The notes: a model not told the origin generated them from the letters alone. A DNA stretch of 42,090 bases from an uncultured Lachnospiraceae bacterium (GCA_902489925.1 CABUBX010000008.1:1-42090), one strand, 5' to 3'; shown: positions 6,335 through 16,006, numbered from the stretch's first letter. Made by a program: numbers and translations.

Positions 6335-8923
6335 TTACTTGTTTATTACCCTAATTCCCTGTTTTTTGGCAATATTTATTTCCCTTGTTTTATCTCTGAA
6401 ATAAAGTATCGTGAAAATCAACAGTGAAATTGTCGATATAACAAAGCCCGCATTAAAACCAACCGGTCTGTATTTCATCACAATGTCATGCTCTCCGGCA
6501 CTGATATCGAAATAAAGCAGTCCCTTTTCCACACTTTTAACTTCTGTTTTTTCGCCATCCACATAAACCGTCCAACCGGCATCATATGGTATGGACGTAT
6601 ACATGATACCATCAAAGGCTGCATCAATACAACCGGTAATTTCTGTATCCGAATAGGATGTCACCTGAAACGGTGAAGCTGAAATCGCACTGTAATAATC
6701 CGCAAGCAATGCATCATCCGTACCAAACATATAAAGCTCTATATCGGCACTTGAATAATCTGTATCAAGCACAAAGGTCAAAGTCACACTTTCTCCGGCG
6801 CCAAAACGACCGATATCCACAATATGTCCCCGCGTATCGGAATAACTCTTTGTCACACCACCTGCGGTAACTGTCAGCTTGTCCATATGCGCCGCCTTAT
6901 AATAAATATAGCGATACTTCATTTCCGAAGCATTAATCGTATACACAAGCTTATGTTCCGAGCCGTCGCCCTTTGTAAATCTGTAATCGCCATTGCCTTC
7001 CTTGATAACGGTTCCTCCGGTAGCTACAGGCTCACCTGTAATATATTCCTCAGTATAAATATCTCCGGAAATTCCCGCTGCACATCTGGCAAAATCATTG
7101 AGCACTATCCAAGGGCGCACTGACAGCGTATTCCAATTGGCATAGCTGTCTTTCACCAAAAAACCGATGCCAACAGCATGAGGATTCTCATAGACATGTT
7201 TATTCTCAACTGTTTTTACGTACCTGAAATCACGAATATGGTCTGTCTGGGTATTTGCAAGCAAATATTTAACATCCAGCATAGTATCTGTCACTTCTGT
7301 GCTGCCCTGAAAACTGAACTTATTGACTGCCGCAAAAAGTCCCAAATCACCCATCAATGTATCAATACCGTCACTGACTGTCGAGGAAAACATGGACACC
7401 CCTTGAAAGCCAAGCCATGTAATATTATTTCTGCCGGAAAATTCATTCAGCTCAGTCCTGTAAAAGTTTGTATCCGCATCTGTCATCCCATGGATTTCTT
7501 TTGCGGCTTTTAAGTCCTTCACATAAGAGGAATAGCTGACCGAGCCGTTGGAAAGCAGACCAAAAATACCGTTGGCAGCCGCCTCAACAACGAAAACTGC
7601 CATCCAGATATTTTTCAAAAGCCGCTCACGCTCAATATGCGCTTTGTAAAAATTCATCAAAATAAAATAAATCCACAAAAACGCCATTGTTATGATATAC
7701 GCATAAAGCTCTTTTTTATCCTTACCGTAATGATAAGACAACATCACAAAAGCCACACTGCCGATAAATGCCGTAAAATACTGCCATATTTTATATTGGC
7801 GCAGCACAAGGAAAACTTCATAGCACATTGTCAGCAAAATAAAAATATAAATAAATGTAAATCTATTCGGAAGACTGTTCGGATAATGAAATCCATGCCA
7901 TATATAATCTAAAAAATTAACATTGCAGCTGAAAATCATAAAAATAAGCAGTCCGATTTTTGTCAGCTTATGACTTACCGGTGTTTTCGGCCGAAAAACA
8001 TATAATATAACAAACATAACTGCAATAACACCGCAGTAAAGGTTAGGCATGCCGCTTAAATCTGTCGGTTCAACAAAAGCCATATGCTGTGATAATATAT
8101 CCCAAAAATTTTTATAAAATTTAAAAACCGTCGGGAATGTCGATTCTGCCGAATGTGTCTGCATCAGCGCCGAAAAAGCCGGAAGCAAAAGCACAGCCCC
8201 CGCACCGCCGGCCAGCAGAGAATAGCCCGCAAATTTAAAGCCCCTGTTTATAAACAACCGCCATGTTTTTGTCCTTTTTTGAATAAAAAGGATAAAAAAA
8301 TACAATACGAGAAACAAACATACCATAATGGATATATAATAATTGCATATGATGCACGCTGCGAGACTGACGCCATACATAAGTCCCTTGCCATCCCGCA
8401 TCAGCTTTTCAAGCCCCAGCATGATGAGCGGAAAAATAAATATGCAGTCCAGCCACATAATATTCCAGTTATAGCCAAGCACCCAGCCGCTCAATGCATA
8501 AAACAAGCTGAAATACACAATCGACACATCATATTTTCTATAATGCTTACTGATATAGTAAGCAAAGCTTAAACCTGAAAGTGATATTTTCAGGATAATA
8601 ACCAAAGTAAATACTTCTATGAGAAATGACCTTGGCACAAGCAAAAACAGCGCATTTAACGGACTTGCCAAATAATATGCCGCAACTGCCCAAAAGTTGA
8701 TGCCCAGACCGCCGTTCCACGAATACAGCAGACTGCCGCCATTGACAATTTTGTCATAAAAATCCGAAAAAAACGGCGCGTATTGATGGTAAGAATCTAT
8801 GATAAGCACCGCCCGGTCTCCGAATGGATGAATCCCCATGGCAATATCTGCGGCTGTGACAATAATCAGCGGCAGAAAAAATGCCAAAAGATAATATATC
8901 CGTCGGTTCATAAGACGTTTCAT
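6335..8923 (-). CDS. yfhO: YfhO-family multispanning membrane protein
   Basis: A protein of 862 residues in the YfhO family, polytopic GT-C-like membrane proteins implicated in glycosylation of lipoteichoic acid or other surface polymers. After the first helix (about residues 9-28) it has the family-typical loop GDRAVLIIDSYHQYAPFFSDFYDKI with the Asp/His/Gln residues facing the outside, then SWNGGLGIN. About a dozen hydrophobic helices follow to about residue 450. A large extracytoplasmic beta-rich domain follows (about 460-820, containing PYDAGWTVYVDGEKTEV), then a last helix and a basic tail. Its start overlaps the stop of the shikimate-kinase-like gene by 4 bp (ATGA), so it is the last gene of that operon. 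The substrate is not known. Confidence 0.88.
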   Translation of the reverse strand: MKRLMNRRIYYLLAFFLPLIIVTAADIAMGIHPFGDRAVLIIDSYHQYAPFFSDFYDKIVNGGSLLYSWNGGLGINFWAVAAYYLASPLNALFLLVPRSFLIEVFTLVIILKISLSGLSFAYYISKHYRKYDVSIVYFSLFYALSGWVLGYNWNIMWLDCIFIFPLIMLGLEKLMRDGKGLMYGVSLAACIICNYYISIMVCLFLVLYFFILFIQKRTKTWRLFINRGFKFAGYSLLAGGAGAVLLLPAFSALMQTHSAESTFPTVFKFYKNFWDILSQHMAFVEPTDLSGMPNLYCGVIAVMFVILYVFRPKTPVSHKLTKIGLLIFMIFSCNVNFLDYIWHGFHYPNSLPNRFTFIYIFILLTMCYEVFLVLRQYKIWQYFTAFIGSVAFVMLSYHYGKDKKELYAYIITMAFLWIYFILMNFYKAHIERERLLKNIWMAVFVVEAAANGIFGLLSNGSVSYSSYVKDLKAAKEIHGMTDADTNFYRTELNEFSGRNNITWLGFQGVSMFSSTVSDGIDTLMGDLGLFAAVNKFSFQGSTEVTDTMLDVKYLLANTQTDHIRDFRYVKTVENKHVYENPHAVGIGFLVKDSYANWNTLSVRPWIVLNDFARCAAGISGDIYTEEYITGEPVATGGTVIKEGNGDYRFTKGDGSEHKLVYTINASEMKYRYIYYKAAHMDKLTVTAGGVTKSYSDTRGHIVDIGRFGAGESVTLTFVLDTDYSSADIELYMFGTDDALLADYYSAISASPFQVTSYSDTEITGCIDAAFDGIMYTSIPYDAGWTVYVDGEKTEVKSVEKGLLYFDISAGEHDIVMKYRPVGFNAGFVISTISLLIFTILYFRDKTREINIAKKQGIRVINK

Positions 8924-9429
8924 AAAGACTTCCTCACTTCCTGTGCGATTTTGTCAATCGCCTGTGCAATTGTCAGCCCGTCAACATCAACAATCAAATC
9001 CGCATATTTTTCATAAAGCGGTGTCCGTTCATCATACAAATCCTTCAATGTCGCGCCATTTCTTATGACAACACCACGCTCGAGAAGACTTCCTAGCCGG
9101 CGTTTTAAGGTTTTATATGAGACGCGGATATAAACACGCAGTGCATGTGTGCCCATCACCTGAAGCGCTTCATCGCAATAGCAGACACTTCCGCCTGTGG
9201 CAATCACTGCCCTCTCTGCCACAATATCTCTGTTCACCCTGTTTTCAATCTCAAGAAAGCCGTCAATGCCGTGCTTTTCAATAAGGTGCTGTAAAATATC
9301 TTTTTCCTGATTCTGTATCAGAATATCAGAGTCCAAAAAGCTATATCCGAGTATCTTTGCCAAAACAACACCTATTGTGCTCTTTCCCGCACCCGGCATT
9401 CCTATAAGTACAACATTTTTACAGTTCAT
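8920..9429 (-). CDS. Shikimate-kinase-like P-loop kinase
   Basis: A 169-residue P-loop small-molecule kinase of the AroK/shikimate kinase type. Walker A is GMPGAGKST (about residues 10-18), then FLDSD at the substrate-aspartate position, IATGG (about residue 76) and the lid ending ERTPLYEKYAD. Two positions differ from ordinary shikimate kinases: the shikimate-binding Arg expected in the F-R-x-x-E segment is Leu here (GFLEIENRV), and the GGG of the Walker B region is GGS. It is coupled to the polymerase gene (TAAATG overlap) and to the YfhO gene (ATGA overlap), not to other aro genes. It may phosphorylate shikimate weakly or act on another substrate; family membership is firm, function is not. 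Confidence 0.8.
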   Translation of the reverse strand: MNCKNVVLIGMPGAGKSTIGVVLAKILGYSFLDSDILIQNQEKDILQHLIEKHGIDGFLEIENRVNRDIVAERAVIATGGSVCYCDEALQVMGTHALRVYIRVSYKTLKRRLGSLLERGVVIRNGATLKDLYDERTPLYEKYADLIVDVDGLTIAQAIDKIAQEVRKSL

Positions 9430-10668
9430 TTAAAAATCATCCTCCGGTATTTCCATATCCCAGCCAAGTCTGTCCGCCCGCATCTTACTGCCGCGGACAA
9501 CCGCCGACGCACCGTAGCGTCCGCGGATTTCATCCAGCGCCTTATCCAGCTTCTGCATTTTTTCACTCTTAGCCATATCAAAAAGATTCATCTGCTGCTG
9601 TCCCTCCTCAGAGAGTTTCGACGTACGAACCCCAAGCAGCCGTACGCTTCGGCCGTCCCAAAATTCCTCAAAAAGCTGACAGGACGCCCTGTAAAGTGTG
9701 TCCGAAACATTCGTCGGAGACAAAAGCTGCATCTGATGTGACGCTTTTGTAAAATCCGAATACTTGATTTCCACACAGACAAGTCCTGCCTGCTGTCCGG
9801 ATGCCCTAAGACGTGCCGCAACCTTCTCTGATAACTCACGAAGTACAATAAAAATCTCTCGCTTATTCGATAAATCCTCGGACAGCGTTGTCATATTGCC
9901 AACACCTTTGTTTTCTGTGTGCGCCCGGCCGTCAATCGGCACGCCCTCGATACCATTGGCAAATTCCCATATTGTTTTACCATGGCTTTTCAAATGAGCT
10001 GTCAATATAGATACGTCGGTTTTCGCCAAATCGCCGATTGTTTTAATTCCCAAAAGTCTGAGCCGTTCGGCAGTAGAATGACCGACCATAAATAATTCTC
10101 CGACCGGCAGCGGCCACATCTTTTTTTGAATTTCATTTTGAAAAAGTGTATGCACCCTGTCCGGCTTTTTAAAATCCGATGCCATTTTCGCTAAAAGCTT
10201 ATTCTCAGAAATACCGATATTTACGGTAAATCCAAGTTCTGTCTTTATTCTGTCCTTAATTTTATGTGCATCGGCAACCGCATTCAAACGAATATCTGTC
10301 GCCCCCTGAGGCATATAGCGCAAAAAACACTCGTCAATGCTATACTGGACAAGCTCAGGCGAATATTGGGATAAAAGCCCCATCATCCGCTTGCTGTATT
10401 CCTCATATTTATGATGATTCGGCGGAAAATTTTTTAAATGCGGGCATTTTTTGTAGGCGTCTGTCACCGGCTCACCGGTTTTTATGCCAAAGGCCTTGGC
10501 AGGTGTGGATTTTGCCAGCACAACACCGTGACGCTTTGTCATATCGCCGCCGATAATTGACGGAATTTCACGAATGTCCTGCGCAGCGCCTGCCTTTAAA
10601 AGCTCGATTGCTGTCCAGCTTAAAAAAGCACTGTTGACATCAATATGAAACCATATATTTGTATCCAC
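9430..10668 (-). CDS. dinB: Y-family DNA polymerase (DinB/Pol IV-like)
   Basis: A translesion polymerase of 412 residues that would copy past damaged bases. The catalytic carboxylates are visible: FHIDVNSAF near the N-terminus (Asp10) and YSIDECF (about residue 108). The segment LLAKMASDFKKPD and the helix-hairpin-helix thumb LRLLGIKTIGDLAKTD follow. The little-finger domain fills the C-terminal third and the end (QQQMNLF) may include a beta-clamp motif of the Q-x-x-L-F type. It differs from short E. coli Pol IV in details, so it may be closer to the UmuC/ImpB-like Firmicute group. It is cotranscribed with the kinase-like gene downstream. No LexA box was recognised nearby. Confidence 0.9.
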   Translation of the reverse strand: MDTNIWFHIDVNSAFLSWTAIELLKAGAAQDIREIPSIIGGDMTKRHGVVLAKSTPAKAFGIKTGEPVTDAYKKCPHLKNFPPNHHKYEEYSKRMMGLLSQYSPELVQYSIDECFLRYMPQGATDIRLNAVADAHKIKDRIKTELGFTVNIGISENKLLAKMASDFKKPDRVHTLFQNEIQKKMWPLPVGELFMVGHSTAERLRLLGIKTIGDLAKTDVSILTAHLKSHGKTIWEFANGIEGVPIDGRAHTENKGVGNMTTLSEDLSNKREIFIVLRELSEKVAARLRASGQQAGLVCVEIKYSDFTKASHQMQLLSPTNVSDTLYRASCQLFEEFWDGRSVRLLGVRTSKLSEEGQQQMNLFDMAKSEKMQKLDKALDEIRGRYGASAVVRGSKMRADRLGWDMEIPEDDF

Positions 10669-10698
10669 TGTCTGCCCCCCTTATGGCTTTGCCCGATT

Positions 10699-11316
10699 TT
10701 AAGCCTGCTTTGCGCCTGAACCTGTTCGTTTGTTTCGGACTGCCTTTTTTACCGGCTTTTTTTGTACCGAAAAACCGAAACGGCCGATGCGGCGTCCCAC
10801 ACCGTAGTATTGTCCGTGAGAATAAACAAGCGGTTTTGCCTTTGACAAATCAAAACGGCCTGTCTCGTCCATATATTTTTCATCCGCAAACACATGCTTC
10901 ACTTTTGCAATAAACATATCGTGACTGCCAAGCTCAATCACCTGTGTCACCTCACATTCAATACACACCGGACTTTCCTCAATCATCGGTGCATATTGAA
11001 GCGTTCCCATCACCGGTGTCAGATGCATTGCCTCAAATTTATTCATATCCCTGCCCGACTTAACTCCGACATAGTCGGTTGCCCGAGCCAAAGCCTCTGT
11101 TGTCAGGTTAATCACATATTCCTTTGTTTCCATCAGCATATGATGGGAAAATCTTTCCTTGCGCACGGAAATGTAAACCATTGCCGGGTCAGAACAAATC
11201 GTCCCTGTCCATGCCGCAGTCATCACATTTTGATGTCCCTGCTTATCCGCACAGGACACCATAACTGCCGGTAACGGATACACCATATTCCCCGGCTTCC
11301 ACTGCTGTTTTGCCAT
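10699..11316 (-). CDS. Flavin reductase-like FMN-binding protein (flavoredoxin type)
   Basis: A 205-residue protein of the flavin reductase/flavoredoxin family, whose split-barrel fold binds FMN and works in NAD(P)H-dependent flavin or electron transfer. Typical motifs are the opening PGNMVYPLPAVMVSC, the N-V-M-T-A-AWTGTICSDPAMVYISVR stretch (about residues 28-52, where FMN binds) and ESPVCIECEV. The last 20 residues are Lys/Arg-rich, an unusual tail. It starts 9 bp after the stop of the preceding pyrophosphatase gene and is followed 30 bp later by the polymerase, so it belongs to the same operon. The actual electron donor and acceptor are not evident. Confidence 0.85.
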   Translation of the reverse strand: MAKQQWKPGNMVYPLPAVMVSCADKQGHQNVMTAAWTGTICSDPAMVYISVRKERFSHHMLMETKEYVINLTTEALARATDYVGVKSGRDMNKFEAMHLTPVMGTLQYAPMIEESPVCIECEVTQVIELGSHDMFIAKVKHVFADEKYMDETGRFDLSKAKPLVYSHGQYYGVGRRIGRFGFSVQKKPVKKAVRNKRTGSGAKQA

Positions 11317-11325
11317 AATTTTCTC

Positions 11326-12972
11326 CTAACCTTGAAGTTCATTCATAAGACGCGGAATCAGCTGCTTCTTTCTCGACACAACGCCCGGAAGATGAACACA
11401 GCCATTTTCACCTTCAATACCAAATGCCCTTTCAATTGTTTCCACCGCACTGTGACCTTCGCAAAGCAAGTCCGTCGCCTCATCTAAAATATCTGTCAGC
11501 ATAAAATAGACCATCTCAAGTCCCCGGCTTTCAAGCACATTTTCCATATAGGCCTCGATACGTCCGCGCACCTTCATCAGCTCATCTTTATTTGTCGATG
11601 TAATCTGACCGACGCCATAAGTATGTGTACCGGAAATAAATTTCTTGAAATCCTGATAAAAAATTTCTTCGTCTGTCCGAGATGTCAAATTGCTGCCCGC
11701 AGTAAACATCTCCATCGCATATTTTTGCACATCAATACCGGCAATCTCTGCCAGACGTCCGGCGGCACGCCGGTCAATTGGTGTACATGTCGGCGAACGA
11801 TATAAAAGGGTATCTGACAAAATCGCCGAGCACATAAGCCCTGCAATCTGAGGCGGAATTTCCACACCCTTTTCCCGTGCCATCAGATAAATAATCGTCG
11901 AGGTACAGCCCACCGGCTGATTTCTAAACATGACAGGCTTTAGCGTTTCTACATTGCCAAGCTTATGATGGTCTACAATCTCAAGGATATCCGCATCCTC
12001 AATGCCGTCCACTGCCTGTGTCCGCTCGTTATGGTCTACAAGCACAAGCTGTTTTCTGTTCATCTCAATCAGGCTGTGGCGTGTCAGCATACCGATAAAG
12101 CGTCCTTCCTCATCGAGCACCGGAAAATCCCGATGCCGTTTATTCGCCATGATTTTGCGCACATCCTCCGCAAATTCATCCGGTTTAAAGGTAATCAGAT
12201 TGTCCTGCACCATAAAATATGAAATCGGTATACTCTGATTCATCAGCCTCGCTGCAATAAATGTATCATAATCTGTCTTTATGATGGCACAGCCTTTTTC
12301 CCTCGCCAGCTCGGCAATGGCCGGCGACACTTCTGAGCCGACGCATATAATCAGACAGCTGGCATTCATCTCAATCGCGCAAAGCTGCGATTCATACCTG
12401 TCGCCAAGAATTACAATATCTCCCTCATCAATGTACTTTTCCATCAAATCCGGGTTCGCTGCCGCAATAAGCACCTTGCCTTTTTCAACATTCTGATGAA
12501 TATCACCGACAACAAGCTCGCCCTGTAATGTTTCTACAATATTTTTGTACGGCGTCCTGGCATTGGACAAAATACGATTATCATACACACCCATGAATGA
12601 GCGGGCAATATCACCTACTGTAATTAAGCCTTCAAACTTCTGATTTTCGTCAATCACAGCCAAGGTTGACAAATGATTTTCCTTTAAAATCTGCCATGCA
12701 TTTTTAAGAGACAGACTTCGCCCGACCGTCTGGCCGCTTTCAAGCACCACATCCTTAACCTGTGCACGCACATCATTAATATAGGTCGGTACCTCTGCCT
12801 TAAAGTAGTTAAGAACAAATTCTGTCTCCGCGCTAATCTGACCTGCACGTTTGGCTACATAACGACCGTCCTCCGTTTGATTTTTAAGCCATGCATAAGC
12901 GATGGCAGAGCATATGGAATCCGTATCGGGATTTTTATGTCCAATCACATAAATATCTTTGATTTGCTTCAT
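11326..12972 (-). CDS. ppaC: Manganese-dependent inorganic pyrophosphatase with CBS and DRTGG domains (copy 1)
   Basis: A 548-residue family II (DHH) pyrophosphatase that hydrolyses PPi to phosphate, driving biosynthesis. The catalytic DHH domain is split by a regulatory insert. GHKNPDTDS (about 11-19) and later VDHHKLGNVET and the DHHA2 end SRKKQ supply metal and phosphate ligands. Between them lie CBS domain 1 (about 66-125), a DRTGG domain (about 135-240) and CBS domain 2 (about 250-305). In characterised CBS-PPases, AMP/ADP inhibit, ATP activates, and diadenosine polyphosphates act where the DRTGG domain is present. It follows a paralogue after 12 bp. The frame is intact with no missing metal ligands. 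Confidence 0.94.
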   Translation of the reverse strand: MKQIKDIYVIGHKNPDTDSICSAIAYAWLKNQTEDGRYVAKRAGQISAETEFVLNYFKAEVPTYINDVRAQVKDVVLESGQTVGRSLSLKNAWQILKENHLSTLAVIDENQKFEGLITVGDIARSFMGVYDNRILSNARTPYKNIVETLQGELVVGDIHQNVEKGKVLIAAANPDLMEKYIDEGDIVILGDRYESQLCAIEMNASCLIICVGSEVSPAIAELAREKGCAIIKTDYDTFIAARLMNQSIPISYFMVQDNLITFKPDEFAEDVRKIMANKRHRDFPVLDEEGRFIGMLTRHSLIEMNRKQLVLVDHNERTQAVDGIEDADILEIVDHHKLGNVETLKPVMFRNQPVGCTSTIIYLMAREKGVEIPPQIAGLMCSAILSDTLLYRSPTCTPIDRRAAGRLAEIAGIDVQKYAMEMFTAGSNLTSRTDEEIFYQDFKKFISGTHTYGVGQITSTNKDELMKVRGRIEAYMENVLESRGLEMVYFMLTDILDEATDLLCEGHSAVETIERAFGIEGENGCVHLPGVVSRKKQLIPRLMNELQG

Positions 12973-12984
12973 CTGACTGCCCCC

Positions 12985-14673
12985 CTACTGCTGCAGCGCC
13001 GCCATAAGCTGCGGCACCATCTGCTTCTTTCTTGACACAATTCCCGGAAGATAAACTGAATTTTCCTTAACGTCATCTGAAAAGCTATCGCTTATGATTT
13101 CCTTTGCCCGATTTCCGTTAAACAAAAGAAGCGTCGATTCCTCCAAAACATTTGTAATCATAAAGAAAACCATATTTAACTCTGTATTTTTCTTTTTAAT
13201 ATACGGAAGCAGCCTGTCACAAAGCTTACGCTGCTCATCTTCAGTCATCACCATAAGCTGTCCGACGCCGAAACGGACATTGCCCGATGTAAACTGCTTA
13301 AAATCCTGAGAAAAGATTTCCTCGTCACTTTTTGTTCCCAAATTGCTTCCCGCCTTAAACATCTGTGCGGCATGCGCCTCAATATCCAAATCCGCAATCT
13401 TTGCAAGATTTCTTGCAGCCGCCTCGTCAACAGGCGTGCATGTCGGTGAACGGAACATCAGCGTATCCGAAATAATTGCCGAACATAAAAGTCCCGCAAT
13501 ATGTGCCGGTATCTCAACATCATTTTCTATAAACATCTGATAAATAATTGTTGAAGTACAACCCACCGGCTGATTTCTCACCGAAACCGGACGGCTTGTT
13601 TCCACTGTAGACAGCTTATGATGGTCGATAATCTCAACAACCTCCGCCTCAAAAAGGCCATCGACAGCCTGGTCGGCCTCATTATGGTCCACAAGAATAA
13701 TTTTCTTGCTCGGCATATCAATGAGCGAACGTCTCGAAATCATGCCGACAAACTTTCCGTCCTTTGTCACAATCGGAAAGTCTCTGTGGCGCAGCTTTGT
13801 CATCGTCCCTTTAATGTCCTCGACAAACTCCCGCTTTTTAAAAGTCACCATATGGTCCTTTGTCATAAAATAACTGACCGGAACACTCTGGTTAATCAGT
13901 CTTGCCACCGTATAAGTGTCGTGAGGCGAGCTGATGACGGCACAGCCGGCATTTTCAGCAAGCTTTCGGATTGTCCTTGACACCGGCTCACCTTCACAGA
14001 CAATAATACAGCCCGCCTTATTTTCTATCGCGCAAAGCTGTGTCTCGTAGCGGTTGCCAAGTACAACAACATCGTGTGCCTCTATATGATTTCTCATAAC
14101 CTCCACATTGGTTGCGGCGATAACAACTTTTCCGGCAGTAATTGTCCCGGATTTATCCCCAATCAACATCGTACCGTCAAGGGCATTGAGTACATTCTCA
14201 TACGGTGTCTGCGCCCGTCCGAGAATACAATTATCAAAAACCGCCATATACGCACGGGCAATATCGCCGATGGTAATAATTCCCTTCAGATAATTATCTT
14301 CATCCAGCACAGGCAATGTTGCCGTGTTTACCGCCCGCATGACTTGCCACGCCTTTTTCAGAGAAACATCGCCGCCAATCCCATCCAGCTTACGAATATT
14401 GATATCCCTGACCTGTCGTCTGACATCACCGGTATAAGCCGGAGGCTCAACACCAAAGCGCTTCAGCACATATTCCGTCTCCGGGTTAAGCACTCCGGCA
14501 CGTTTTGGAATATAAAAAGCACCTTCCTCGATAATCCCTAAATCTGTATAGTGCCCGTCCCCCGACGCCTTTACTATCTGATTTTTTAAATAAGCGCAGG
14601 AAATTGCCGCACATATAGAATCTGTATCCGGATTCTTATGTCCAAATACATAAACTTCATTTTTTCTCGTCAT
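12985..14673 (-). CDS. ppaC: Manganese-dependent inorganic pyrophosphatase with CBS and DRTGG domains (copy 2)
   Basis: A paralogue of the next gene, 562 residues, with the same DHH - CBS - DRTGG - CBS - DHH/DHHA2 order. GHKNPDTDS (about 10-18), IIDHHKLSTVET and the C-terminal SRKKQMVPQLMAALQ are all present, so both copies look catalytic. It differs mainly by an insert of about 17 residues near residue 35 (GDGHYTDLGIIEEGAFYIP region) and by diverged CBS domains, which suggests different nucleotide sensing. It starts 31 bp after metY and is followed by copy 1 after 12 bp. The two products might form separate homodimers or a mixed enzyme; that is inference. Confidence 0.93.
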   Translation of the reverse strand: MTRKNEVYVFGHKNPDTDSICAAISCAYLKNQIVKASGDGHYTDLGIIEEGAFYIPKRAGVLNPETEYVLKRFGVEPPAYTGDVRRQVRDINIRKLDGIGGDVSLKKAWQVMRAVNTATLPVLDEDNYLKGIITIGDIARAYMAVFDNCILGRAQTPYENVLNALDGTMLIGDKSGTITAGKVVIAATNVEVMRNHIEAHDVVVLGNRYETQLCAIENKAGCIIVCEGEPVSRTIRKLAENAGCAVISSPHDTYTVARLINQSVPVSYFMTKDHMVTFKKREFVEDIKGTMTKLRHRDFPIVTKDGKFVGMISRRSLIDMPSKKIILVDHNEADQAVDGLFEAEVVEIIDHHKLSTVETSRPVSVRNQPVGCTSTIIYQMFIENDVEIPAHIAGLLCSAIISDTLMFRSPTCTPVDEAAARNLAKIADLDIEAHAAQMFKAGSNLGTKSDEEIFSQDFKQFTSGNVRFGVGQLMVMTEDEQRKLCDRLLPYIKKKNTELNMVFFMITNVLEESTLLLFNGNRAKEIISDSFSDDVKENSVYLPGIVSRKKQMVPQLMAALQQ

Positions 14674-14704
14674 ACCCCGCCTGCCTCCTCATATTCTTCA
14701 ATAC

Positions 14705-15973
14705 TTACCTGTCGATTGCAGCCAAGGCCTGTGCTGCATCCTCAATAATATCTTCTACATTCTCAAGCCCTACTGAAAAACGAACCATTCCCGGATTTAC
14801 ACCGGCTGCAATCAGCTGCTCATCTGTCAGCTGGCGGTGCGTTTCACTAGCAGGATGAAGGACGCATGTACGAATATCGGCAACATGTACCTCATTGCAT
14901 GCAAGCTTTAAGGCATCCATAAACTTCACGGCATTTTCCTTGCCGCCTTTAATAACAATCGAAATAACACCGCTTGTGCCCTTTGGCATATATTTCTTTC
15001 CAAGCTCATAATACTTATCACCTTCAAGTCCCGGATAGCTGACAGACTCAATCTTATCGGACTGCGCAAAAAACTTTGCAACCTTCAGGGCATTGCTGCA
15101 GTATTTTTCCATACGCACTGCCAAAGTCTCCAAACCGAGATTTAAAAGGAAGGAGGAATTTGCCGCCGGATAACAGCCGAAATCTCTCATCAGCTGCATA
15201 CGCGCCTTAATAATATAGGCCATATTGCCAAAGTCTCTTGTATAGACAACACCGTGGTAAGACTCGTCCGGTTCTGTAAACTCAGGATACTTACCGTTGT
15301 TCCAGTCAAATTTGCCGCCGTCAATGATGACACCGCCGCACTGAAGGGCATGTCCGTCCATATATTTTGAAGTTGAATGAATAACAATGTCCGCACCAAA
15401 TTCGATAGGTTTGCATAATATTGGTGTTGCAAACGTATTATCTACAATAAGAGGCACACCTTGACTGTGAGCAATTCTTGCCATCTTCTCAATATCAAGC
15501 ACAGTCAAAGCCGGATTAGCCAATGTTTCTGTAAACATCGCTCTTGTATTCGGCTTAAACGCTTTTTTGATTTCTTCTTCATCGGCATCCGCATCCACAA
15601 AAATACACTCAATGCCGAGCTTCTTTAATGTTACGGCAAACAAATTCACTGTACCGCCATAAATTGTGGACGTACTTACGAAGCTGTCACCTGCATTACA
15701 TAAATTCAAAATAGAAATCAGAGAAGCTGCCTGTCCCGATGAAGTACACATTGCACCGACACCGCCTTCAAGGTCTGCAAGCTTTTTCTCCACACACTCT
15801 GTTGTCGGATTGGAAAATCTTGAATACATATGTGCCGTCGGCATATCAAAAAGTGCCGCAACCTCAGCAGTAGAATCAAATCTATATGTTGTACTCTGAA
15901 CAATCGGCATCACGCCCGGTCCGCCATTTTCCGGTTTATAGCCTGAATGTAAGCATTTTGTCTCATCTCTCAT
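14705..15973 (-). CDS. metY: O-acetylhomoserine sulfhydrylase (PLP-dependent)
   Basis: A 422-residue Cys/Met-metabolism PLP enzyme. It most resembles O-acetylhomoserine aminocarboxypropyltransferase, which makes homocysteine from O-acetylhomoserine and sulfide. PLP lysine is Lys203 in HSTSKYMDGHA; other landmarks are YSRFSNPT (about 50-57), CTSSGQAA (about 76-83), DNTFATP (about 178-184) and the C-terminal RFSVGLENVEDIIED. Length and TRFCP-like N-terminus (MRDETKCLHSGY) fit this class better than cystathionine gamma-synthase. The AAAGGAG ribosome site lies 8 bp before ATG. A promoter sits directly upstream; there is no riboswitch in the 67-bp leader, unlike metK. Confidence 0.92.
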   Translation of the reverse strand: MRDETKCLHSGYKPENGGPGVMPIVQSTTYRFDSTAEVAALFDMPTAHMYSRFSNPTTECVEKKLADLEGGVGAMCTSSGQAASLISILNLCNAGDSFVSTSTIYGGTVNLFAVTLKKLGIECIFVDADADEEEIKKAFKPNTRAMFTETLANPALTVLDIEKMARIAHSQGVPLIVDNTFATPILCKPIEFGADIVIHSTSKYMDGHALQCGGVIIDGGKFDWNNGKYPEFTEPDESYHGVVYTRDFGNMAYIIKARMQLMRDFGCYPAANSSFLLNLGLETLAVRMEKYCSNALKVAKFFAQSDKIESVSYPGLEGDKYYELGKKYMPKGTSGVISIVIKGGKENAVKFMDALKLACNEVHVADIRTCVLHPASETHRQLTDEQLIAAGVNPGMVRFSVGLENVEDIIEDAAQALAAIDR

Positions 15974-16006
15974 TGTAAAAATCTCCTTTACTATTCATAT
16001 AGTTTC

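Noticed and set aside
8153..8572. 139-codon plus-strand frame opposite the YfhO gene
   Set aside because: Antisense to transmembrane codons, which produce long Lys/His-rich open frames by chance; no ribosome site or family resemblance.
10659..10913. 84-codon plus-strand frame over the polymerase/flavin reductase junction
   Set aside because: Antisense to the C-terminal tail of the flavin reductase gene, no ribosome site, no recognisable domain.
14074..14541. 155-codon plus-strand frame opposite the second pyrophosphatase gene
   Set aside because: It lies wholly antisense to a well-supported gene, lacks a ribosome site and its composition (His/Ile/Asn-rich) is that of a shadow frame.
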